DNA of 64,000 nucleotides. Origin: Pterobdella sp. o SKG-2022. Lineage: Eukaryota; Annelida; Clitellata; Hirudinida; Piscicolidae. The notes below the pieces were generated by a model, which worked only from the letters and a program-made list of their open reading frames with translations, had not been told where the DNA came from and ran no database searches. Made by a program: the position numbers and the translations under genes. The DNA lies in NCBI GenBank assembly GCA_964035795.1, contig OZ038323.1, positions 11,978,786-12,042,785 on the forward strand, given 5' to 3'. The stretch's first letter is position 1. Every line of letters begins with the position of its first letter. Below, in pieces: positions 55,801 through 64,000 of this stretch.

Positions 55801-56020
55801 GAGCTTTTGCACCACCTCTTCCACCTGACGCACTTCTGCCCCTCGAGCCCAAGTTCCCAAGCTCATTGAGCATCAGAACTCTGACATCAACTTGATGAAT
55901 GTCATCTTCGATTTGGATCTTGGTGAATGAGTTGGTGGTGGAGGTTGTTGGGTGGACTACAGCTCCAATCTCATCAACTTCTTGTTTTTTCAAGCCTTCA
56001 TCATCGTTGCTGGTATCCAT
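49847..56020 (-). CDS. Pentameric ligand-gated ion channel (Cys-loop superfamily) without Cys-loop cysteines, with long N-terminal extension
   Basis: Thirteen exons on the minus strand: 56020-55304, 54704-54618, 54364-54323, 54118-54054, 52527-52395, 51707-51666, 51613-51497, 51298-51258, 51183-51135, 50962-50807, 50714-50511, 50180-50133, 49966-49847; all phases close to 606 aa. Residues 1-239 are hydrophilic, Ser/Pro/Lys-rich with a short coiled coil, and have no signal peptide. The ligand-binding fold starts VVVFIRVVFLKIGEIDTMKE and shows WRSFWNPKVFVENSF, VWQTVSF, FEKRRIRGCFIENLELDDFP and FPFDTQDLTL. TM1 is RPGFFVWNIFLVM; TM2 is ENRLQLSFILLLTTVTFKFV, ending SQTLPRISYLTLL; TM3 is ISMAILCTVCVWHAVV; TM4 is WWALIVSASGYALFHLFFFF. 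A basic helix and a 39-residue tail follow. The loop keeps F-P-F-D but has Glu and Leu where the two Cys belong. The ligand cannot be inferred. Confidence 0.85.
53220..53475. repeat. 32-bp minisatellite, eight copies, in a channel intron
   Basis: The unit begins GGTAAGTGAGGTAGAGATGG and is 32 bp. Eight copies fill 53220-53475, in two variant blocks (GTGCGGA and GTGAAGA). The opposite-strand ORFs over 52983-53534 only translate the repeat. Confidence 0.95.
54870..55045. repeat. About 25-bp tandem repeat (GGTGATAAAGGTGGTGTCAG)
   Basis: About seven imperfect copies in the first intron of the channel gene. Confidence 0.85.
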
Positions 56021-58689
56021 TTTGCAACAACAATTTCAAAACAAACAAAAGCAGTAATAAAGAACTTAACAATCAAGCGCACAAGCCACCTATGATTTTC
56101 ATTTTTTTATGCAGTTTCTGAATTTTTCAACTGTGTTTTTTACAACTTCTTTGATTTTTCGTTATGCAAACGCATCTGAAAGTTGTATAAACTCAAAAAG
56201 TTGCAGCGTTTTAATGGCTCAAGGCTTTTTTGTTTTGTTACATCTCATATCATTCTGCACTGGATTTTTGCTTATTAAAATGCAATTATAATTTAAAATT
56301 TGATCGATTTATTTAAATGATGTAACGTCCCAAAATCAATTCTTGCATGTATGAATTTAAAAAAAATTTTTATGAGCAGCACCTGCAAGTTCAACCCATG
56401 TCATCCTTCCTCAATGCAAATCTCAATTTGTTAAATGATTATCTGTCCATCAAAAGGTTTTCAGTGAAAAATGCTATTTGTAGGTCGACATTTGTAAACT
56501 ATTTATTTGGTATCTTTATTGGTATAAATAAAACTTCATTTCAAAAGCTTATTGTTTTCAGCATTTCCAACCTCCATACCACCACACCATCTCAACATTT
56601 CCAACCTCCATACCACCACACCATCTCAACATTTCCAACCTCCATACCACCACACCATCTCAACATTTCCAACCTCCATACCACCACACCATCTCAACAT
56701 TTCCAACCTCCATACCACCACACCATCTCAACATTTCCAACCTCCATACCACCACACCATCTCAACATTTCCAACCTCCCTACCACCACACCATCTCAAC
56801 ATTTCCAACCTCCATACCACCACACCATCTCAACATTTCCAACCTCCATACCACCACACCATCTCAACATTTCCAACCTCCCTACCACCACACCATCTCA
56901 ACATTTCCAACCTCCATACCACCACACCATCTCAACATTTCCAACCTCCATACCACCACACCATCTCAACATTTCCAACCTCCATACCACCACACCATTT
57001 CAACATTTCCAACCTCCATACCACCACACCATCTCAACATTTCCAACCTCCATACCACTACACCATCTCAACATTTCTAACCTCCATACCACCACACCAT
57101 CTCAACATTTCTAACCTCCATACCACCACACCATCTCAACATTTCCAACCTCCATACCACTACACCATCTCAACATTTCCAACCTCCATACCACCACACC
57201 ATCTCAACATTTCTAACCTCCATACCACCACACCATCTCAACATTTCCAACCTCCATACCACCACACCATCTCAACATTTCCAACCTCCATACCACCACA
57301 CCATCTCAACATTTCCAACCTCCATACCACTACACCATCTCAACATTTCTAACCTCCATACCACCACACCATCTCAACATTTCTAACCTCCATACCACTA
57401 CACCATCTCAACATTTCTAACCTCCATACCACCACACCATCTCAACATTTCTAACCTCCATACCACCACACCATCTCAACATTTCCAACCTCAATACCAC
57501 TACACCATCTCAACATTTCTAACCTCCATACCACCACACCATCTCAACATTTCCAACTTCCATACAACTACACCATCTCAACATTTCTAACCTCCCTACC
57601 ACCACACCATCTCAACATTTCTTACTTCCATACCACCACACCATCTCAACACTTCACTCCACCAAAACGATTCTTATTCCTTCCACCCCCCTTCACCCAC
57701 GTATTCAGAAGTTTTTCTCAACAAAACACGATTTTGTGTTTATTTGAATCAATTCTTGTGAGTTTTGAGATGAAAGTAATTGAATATTTTAAATTATGAA
57801 AGCGGAGTTGTCACTACTAAAAACCCACGTTGTCACTTCACTAATAACAACAGCACACACACCTCATGTACCAACTTTGAACAATGTATACCTTGGAATT
57901 AAATTATACATTTATAATTGTTTCTTATTTTTTTTAGAAGCATTAATTTATTTGTGAATAATTTTATATACATAAAAATTTGGTAGTATTTACAGTGTGG
58001 ATTGTCATTGGAACAATAATATTCATCTCACAACAGGGAAAAAGATTCTATCCCCTAACTAGTGACGCAAAACTGACAGGCTGAAAGCTCTTTAGAGGTG
58101 ATAATAATGATGATTTAAACGAGTCTAATTGGTTGGAGGTTTGTGTGGTATTGATATAATTGGTTGGAGATGTGAGGGGTTATGATGTGATTGGTTAGAG
58201 GGGTGAGGGGTTATGATCTAATTGGTTGGAGATGTATAATTTGACAAACCCTAGACAGAGCTTGCAGACATTAAATATGGTCACCTTAAGCTATGTTTAT
58301 AATTCAAAAAGATATAACAATAAAAACAAAAATCATAAATAAATAGGAATAATAAACAACATTAATAAATAGAGTGAATGACAAAGACACCACAAACTGA
58401 TCTCAAGCGCCAAGTGAAAAGCTGAGAAGCACAACAAAAACCAACATGGCAGAAACTTCTTACAAATGCATCCTCATTTAGGATATTTCAAAATAAAAAA
58501 AAACATGAAGCGCCTCTTGAAGCCCAGTTTTATTTGGGTCTGCGCCATACTCAGTGATGTGACGTCACAAAGGTTGTTTATATTGTTTTTGTTGGATACA
58601 TTATTGTTTACAAAGTAATTGTGGTTAGTTGACAGGGATTTGAAGCGAGGGTAGTTACAAGATTCACGCAGGTGGAAGGCCACAAGACT
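56021..58689. other. Intergenic region with a large minisatellite
   Basis: Between the 5' end of the channel gene and the 3' end of anosmin, both on the minus strand. It is dominated by the 34-bp array at 56562-57655. A weaker repeat of TTGGTTGGAGATGTGAGGGG units lies at 58130-58240. The ORF at 58474-58683 (-) has no recognisable content. Confidence 0.6.
56562..57655. repeat. 34-bp minisatellite, about 32 copies
   Basis: The unit CATTTCCAACCTCCATACCA(+14 bp) is 34 bp and is repeated without gaps for about 1.1 kb. Most copies differ only at a few fixed positions (TTCC or TTCT; CCACCACA or CCACTACA; CCATA or CCCTA). Since 34 is not a multiple of 3, all three + frames read through it and give long artefact ORFs at 56347-57352. 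Confidence 0.98.
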
Positions 58690-61600
58690 CTAGAGAGTCT
58701 GGTGAAAGTAAAAAATTGATATTACAATTAGAATAAAATGTCTTTTAAGAATTTTTAATTCATTGAAGGAGAAAAAGTTAGAAAATATTTTTTGAAAGAA
58801 CACGTGATGATAGGAGTCTTGGGGGCCAAGTAGGGCACCACTGCTCCTCTCACCGCCCTCAGTACCACTGCTCTTCTGACCACCTTCAATACCACTGCTC
58901 CTCTGACGCTTCCAAACGCTGTTTGAGCTAACAAGTTTGCAGAGTAAAAAAACAAAAATGATATTCTTGTTGATTAGGGAAACAAACGAGGAGCGTTGAG
59001 AAAAAAGTGTCAAGAATCCTGTTGTGAAAAGTAAAGGCGATATTTGGAAGAGATTTGAAGCGGAGGATGAAGAAAAGGGTTGGAGGAAGTGATGAGGTGG
59101 TGGTGAGGAGGAGGAGAGGCGGAGGTTGGCTGACTCGTGTCTGTAAAAGCCTTTGGTGGCCTGGTTGGAGTCGAGGTTCACGATGGGGTGGAAGGCGTAA
59201 GGAGTGGCTGGTTGGAAGCGTGGTTTTGAAGGGCGTAGTGATTCCTGTTTGAGGTTGCTGTGAGAAGGTTGTTTGTGTTGTTGGGAAAAGTCCACTTTAC
59301 GGTGAATGGAATCTGGGGGGAGTGGATGCACCTTAGTCACATTTCAACAAATATTCTCAAACATTTTCAAGTTGAAAAATTGTTCACAAACAGACAACAT
59401 CTTCACCCTAAACAAAAACGAAAAATAACAAACTTTTGAAGTGTTTCCCGGAAATGGGGGGCGTGGTAAACCGAATGGACGCCACTCTACCCCACCCATG
59501 GGAAGAATTCGCCTGAATCTTGAGGGCGTAGATGGAAGAGGGCTCGAGGGCACCCGTCATCAAAGACTTCACCCCCTGTGTTAAAAAATTTCAATTTTCA
59601 ATTGATTTTTAAATTTCGCCTTTGAGTTCTAGTCCATTCTCCAACAAAACGCTCGCTTCTAACTGAAAAAGTGACAAAGAGTAATCAACACCACTAATTG
59701 CTTTCAAAAGTGAAACTGCTTTCAGAAGTGGAACTGCTTTCAAAAGTGACAGAGCGCAGTGTATTCGTTTAAGTCTGCACCACTTTCACGTCTCTTTTCA
59801 TATGCATATCTTTGGACGTTTTAAATGGCAAAGCTTTAACTATTAGGTTAATTATTTTGTCAAAAAGAAAAAAATTTGAAAAGATGATGGATGGAAGAAT
59901 TAGAGGATGAGGTTGGTTTAATCTGGCATGTCGTTTCGAACAGTCTTTCCTGATGATTAATACCCACAAAATGCATTTGTAAATTAAAAACAAACTCTAT
60001 TTCATTATCAAGGCAATTATTTTAAATATTTTTTTTTATCCATTTTTAAAAAATATAAAATATTGAAGAAGGAGAACAGATAAATGTTTGTGCAGAAAAA
60101 TGAAATGCTCGTGTGAATAATTCAAAGAGGCTCGGATGATGCTGGCGGCGAGAAAAAAATGAAATATGTGAAAAAACTTAGAAACGGCTTATTTTCACTT
60201 TGGAAAATAAATTGCTCAGAAAAAAGGGAATGCTGATCTCTGAGGGTGCTGAGGACTTGAGGTAGAGCATCAGTTTGATGGCTTTGAGAAAACATACTTG
60301 AGATGAAAATGAATACGATGGAACTCGGCCTCCATACTGAAGCCTTCAAAAAGGGAAAGGGTGGACGAGGAAAAGGGTGGTGTACATGAGGGAGGTGAAA
60401 ACATTACAAAATGGTGGGAATGTCTCTTAGATCGACAAAAACAACTCACAAACATTAAATTAACACAAAAAAATCAAATAAATAATTCAACATTACATAA
60501 CTCAACAAATACCTTCACATAACATTCCTTCAACACACCCACTGAAACATCCCAAACCAACTTATTACCACCTTTCACCACCACCCAACACTCACTCCCA
60601 CAACCACCCACCACCACCCACCTCAGACACAAGACGAGACACGCTTGATGATTTGTTCAAGAGCAAAGCATTTCCCGCCTCCAATAACACACGTGACCAT
60701 GCTACAAGATATGACGTCACAGGCACCTCCGATATGGGGGGAGACCACATGATTTGACACGATATCTGGTGGGGATGGATGGATGGTGAAAAATGAAAAA
60801 AGAAATGTATAACAAATCTTCGGGAATATATAATAATGAAAAAATAAAAACGAAAAAGAATTTAAATGTGAAGCCATGAATGGTGGACTAGGATGAGCTA
60901 AAAGGACCACCCACCTTGTTGAGACCAGGCTCAAACTTGTAGTGGATGTTGAGGGGCTGACCTGGCACTGAGGTGTCTGAAACAATGTTGGAGTTTTAAT
61001 GAACCTCACATAAAATTTCCCATCTTTTAAATCACTCCATGTAGTGTTGCATACTTATCTGCTTCTTTCTTATCACCTGTCCATCAAGACGCCATGCCAC
61101 TAAAATGACGTTCAATATTGCAGTTTGTAGTGAATCGTTGCTTCACGTTCACCACACACCTACCTCACACCCACGTCTAAACCACTTCACACCCACCTCA
61201 TTCCCCATCATCGACTTACGATGTCTCGGACAATCCGGATCTACATCACCAACAACGTGGACATTGTTGCAAAAGGGGGTATCAAGGAAACTGAAGGTCA
61301 TCCTGCCCTGTATTCCTTTTTCTGATTCACCTGGGCAAAGAGTGGGAAAAAAGGTTGGGTAGGTGGGGTGAAGTGAGTAAGGTTGGTGGATTGTTAGAAT
61401 GGTTGGAGAAAGGTGAAGATGAAGATACATTTTGTTTATGGAGTTTTTTGTTTTTGTTTGCTAGGCTAGTTGGTTGGTCACTGATTTAACTGATTGATTA
61501 ATTAATTGATTGATTGCATAGCAGGTTGATGCATGGGGTTGCTCGCTTGATAGATCAGCTGATATATTAGCTCTTATTGATGCATCCTCCTGATTTCAAT

Positions 61601-61786
61601 TTGCTTCCCACTAGTCTTCCTCATTTCATTTTTCAAATTATTGCATAAGTTTGAATTATTTTAAAATAATATTTATTTGAATTTAGCATTGGAATTTATT
61701 TTTAAGCCCATCTACTGAAGCTCACCTTGAACCCGGATAAGATATCGGCATCCAAACCTTAAGTCATATATCACGAAGTTGCTTTC
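58690..61786 (-). CDS. ANOS1: Anosmin-1 (Kallmann protein), C-terminal Fn3 repeats
   Basis: Secreted heparan-sulfate-binding matrix protein that modulates FGF signalling. Phase-consistent minus-strand exons: 61786-61726, 61330-61220, 60976-60915, 60726-60622, 59575-59434, 59312-58690. The reading ESNFVIYDLRFGCRYLIRVQ then SFLDTPFCNNVHVVGDVDPD-C-P matches the end of the third Fn3 of human anosmin and its Cys-containing linker (vertebrate E-N-Y-I-I-L-Q-D-L-...-C-K-Y, then F-F-T-T-P-P-C). It continues as the fourth Fn3 (VPVTSYLVAWSR; ALEPSSIYALKIQANSSHGW; ASIRFTTPPI). After this a tail of about 200 residues is Ser/Pro/His-rich, with two hydrophobic patches (SPLLFTTGFLTLF; NIIFVFLLCKLV) that the human protein lacks; part may be intron or 3' UTR. 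The whey-acidic domain and Fn3 1-2 must lie at higher coordinates, partly beyond the window; I could not place those exons. Confidence 0.72.
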
Positions 61787-63690
61787 CTGTGGTGGTGAGG
61801 ATGGTGGTGATGATAGTGAGGATAGGGGTGGTGGTGGTATTTTTGGTGGAGTTGGAATAAAGTGAATAATCATTATAATGGTGAACAAAATATTGATGAC
61901 ATAATAAATACGAAAACAAATCTAAAAGGCCTTATAATAGAATTAAAAAATATAGGACATTTTAGTGGCGTGGTGATGTGGAATAATGGTGGTGGAGATA
62001 TAGTGAGGGTGGGGGTGTGAGGTGGTGATGAGGGATGATGGTGGTGGAGGTGTGGGATGCTGGTGGTGACAGGGTGGTGTGGAGTGATGGTGGCGTGAGT
62101 GGGGAGAAGGGGTGATTGATATTAAAGAAAAAAGAGTGAATGAAAAAAAAATGAAATTGAAAATAATATGGGAAAAATCTTTATAAAAAAATTGAGACAA
62201 AAAAAATTTAGAAAAGTGACTAATAATGGCTGGTAAAGTTGATATTTTGAAAAAAAAACAGAGCAGTTTATGCCAGACAAAGCGCTTGATGATGCAGAAG
62301 ACATTAAAAGTGGAAATATTTGAGGCAGAAAAATTTAAAGAGACTTTTGAATAAATTTTTGAGGGACTTTCGGATGGCCGAGCAAAATGCCTTTTGATTT
62401 CGCATGACCAGGTGGACCTCAAGGACATATTAAACCGTTTCATGGCTTTGCAGAACAATTTTGACGTTGCAGTTTCAAGTTTCTAAAAATTAATTAAAAT
62501 ATCAAATTGAAGATAATTCAAAATTTCATCGTGAAAAAATCCGGAAAATAATTTTGAAATTGGAATTTAAGAGCAAATCATAAAAGCGAGTTAAGGTGTT
62601 GTGGGTATTGATGAATCAAAATAGCACTTGGTCACAGATCCAAACTTCAAAGAAGTTTGAAAGAAAAATGAATCCAGATGAGCAAAGCCCAAAAAACTGA
62701 AAAAGTGTCAATGAGATGAAACACTCTAGAGATGAACCAGAATGTTGAAAGACAAAGAATTGGTTGGGGGAAGAAAAGTAGCTCTAAGCCGTTGGCATGT
62801 GACCCACTTTCATGGAGGTTCTATCCAGCTGAGACTCGCACATCAAGGAAGGAGAGAGGTAAAGGGCAGATGCTGCTAGTTTACGCAGGAGTTGTGATGT
62901 AGCAACAACCATCAGACTGTTGTTGTTGATTGTTTTTCAAAACGGTTTTAAAGAGAAACCATTGAAAATAGAGGGTATTTGTAAGAATAGATTTAATCAC
63001 GACGATAAAAGTCAGAAATAAATTAAAAGTAAATGAGGTTAAAATAAAAAGATAGATTGGTGAAATAAAAAGATGGATAGTTGAAATAAAGAAGCTTGAC
63101 GGGTGGATGAAATAGAGAGGAGGGATGGAGTGTTGGTGGAGGAAGGCGGAGTGGTGGTGGAGGGATGGAGGATGGAATAATGGTGGGGGGATAGGGGATG
63201 GAGTGGTGGTGGAGGGATAGGGGATGGAATGATGGTGGAGGAATAGGGGTTGGAGTGGTGGTAGAGGAATAGGGGATAGAATGACGTTGGAGGGATAGGG
63301 GATGGAGTGGTGGTGGAGAGATAGGAAGGATAGGAGGTTTGGTGAAAAAAAGAGGGTGAAATAATAGTGGATAGAAGGATAGTGGAGGAAAGGGAAAAGA
63401 GCAAAAGGTTGGAAGTGGGATGGTGAATGCAGAGAGTGGTGAAAGAAAAGAAGAAGGATGCAGGGGTAATGGAAGAAAAAAATGAAATGATGGAAGGAGC
63501 AAAAAAAGAGGTAGGGATGATGGATGTCTTCATGAACATGAGGAATATGAAGACTGAATGCTTAAACCCTTCCTACTGCAATAACTCTCAATTAATCAAA
63601 AGGAATTCCACAAACACGGATTCATAAAGTTTTACTCTTGCACACAACAAACGGTTTGGTTTTCAGACTACCTTTGTACATGTTTTGCAG
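61787..63690. other. Probable anosmin introns or upstream region, with simple repeats
   Basis: There are several open stretches on the minus strand. 62460-62340 includes MKRFNMSLRSTWSCEIKRHF, and 62915-62784 is a 44-codon open stretch with MVVATSQLLRKLAASALYLS. None has a clear pair of splice sites joining the known anosmin exons. 63100-63330 is a GGTGGTGGAGGGATAGGGGA-type tandem repeat. The ORFs on either strand over 63023-63539 are repeat translations. Confidence 0.4.
63100..63330. repeat. About 27-bp tandem repeat (GGTGGTGGAGGGATAGGGGA)
   Basis: Eight to nine imperfect copies, with variants ending ATGGAGT, ATGGAAT or ATAGAAT. Confidence 0.85.
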
Positions 63691-63792
63691 GCTCGTGGAT
63701 TGCTTGGTTGCGTTATCATTGACGATAAACAACTGACAATTGCTACGGAATATGGTTGGTGTGAAAGTCACAACTTGATCAGATATCGACAC
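63691..63792 (+). CDS. Unassigned 102-nt exon candidate (strand uncertain)
   Basis: On the + strand a good acceptor (CATGTTTTGCAG) and donor (CACGTGAGTAT) bracket a fully open 34-codon stretch, ARGLLGCVIIDDKQLTIATE and onward to LIRYRH. On the minus strand almost the same interval is also open (SISDQVVTFTPTIFRSNCQL, then FIVNDNATKQS) between a weaker AG and GT. That reading could be an upstream anosmin exon. The + splice sites are better, but the neighbouring gene is on the minus strand. Confidence 0.35.
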
Positions 63793-64000
63793 GTGAGTAT
63801 CTATTGATTATGAAGTTGCATTCCAGTTTGACTACTCGTGGGGATGATGCTTGTGCGTTTGGGGACGTTCAATGCAGAGAAAACATAGTGTTTTTCTTGA
63901 ATCACTTGTTTGTATGACTTTTAAAAAGTCCCATTGTTTTTTGCACAAAGACTCAGATGAATAAATATGCAAGTTATATTCTTCAAAAATCAATACAAAA

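Noticed and set aside
56347..57352. 255- and 266-residue + strand ORFs (ISNLHTTTPSQHFQPPYHHT repeats)
   Set aside because: They translate the 34-bp minisatellite in different frames; no initiation context or splice structure, and all frames are equally open.
63023..63539. 159- and 166-residue minus-strand ORFs
   Set aside because: Low-complexity Ser/Pro/Phe translations of a GGTGGTGGAGGGATAGGG repeat.

Overview
This is an AT-rich, gene-dense piece of nuclear DNA from a multicellular animal. Almost every gene is broken by short GT-AG introns, and the proteins are animal families: an MRP-type ABC transporter, a PBAF PHD-finger protein, a GalNAc-transferase, an F-box/ApaG protein, a sarcomeric Ig/Fn3 protein, glomulin, a qRRM protein, a pentameric ligand-gated channel and anosmin. 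I infer a bilaterian invertebrate with a compact genome. The sequence alone does not give the phylum; a tunicate-like or small lophotrochozoan genome would both fit. Exon models were rebuilt by hand from splice sites and reading phase. For PHF10, GALNT, FBXO3, the hnRNP protein, the channel and part of anosmin, the exon phases close exactly.

Layout. 1-9427 (-): most of an ABCC/MRP1-like gene whose 3' end lies off the left edge; a tRNA-Gly(GCC) gene and a long hairpin sit in its introns. 11159-15243 (-): PHF10. 16039-18815 (+): a GALNT lacking a recognisable membrane-anchor exon. 18950-19231: 42-bp minisatellite. 20429-21949 (-): unidentified small basic protein. 22863-24716 (+): FBXO3. 26106-27341 (-): unidentified coiled-coil, Asn/Cys-rich ORF. 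27960-28831: a tandem array of CRE palindromes and a TATA box ahead of the muscle gene. 29375-46141 (+): a long Ig/Fn3 protein of the MyBP-C/twitchin type without a kinase; an intronless glomulin gene (39604-41331, -) fills one of its introns, and other introns hold a LINE remnant and a tRNA-derived element. 46947-49301 (+): three-qRRM hnRNP H/F-like protein. 49847-56020 (-): pentameric ligand-gated ion channel with an extra 239-residue N-terminus and no Cys-loop cysteines. 56562-57655: 34-bp minisatellite. 58690-61786 (-), possibly further right: C-terminal half of anosmin-1. An unassigned exon lies at 63691-63792.

The genes do not form a pathway; this is a stretch of independent eukaryotic genes. 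The most unusual items are the nested intronless glomulin gene, the Cys-less channel with a cytosolic-looking N-terminal extension, the six-copy TGACGTCA array upstream of a muscle gene, a stop-free 96-nt FBXO3 intron that would encode a hydrophobic segment if retained, and a near-perfect 32-bp-arm hairpin in an ABCC intron.
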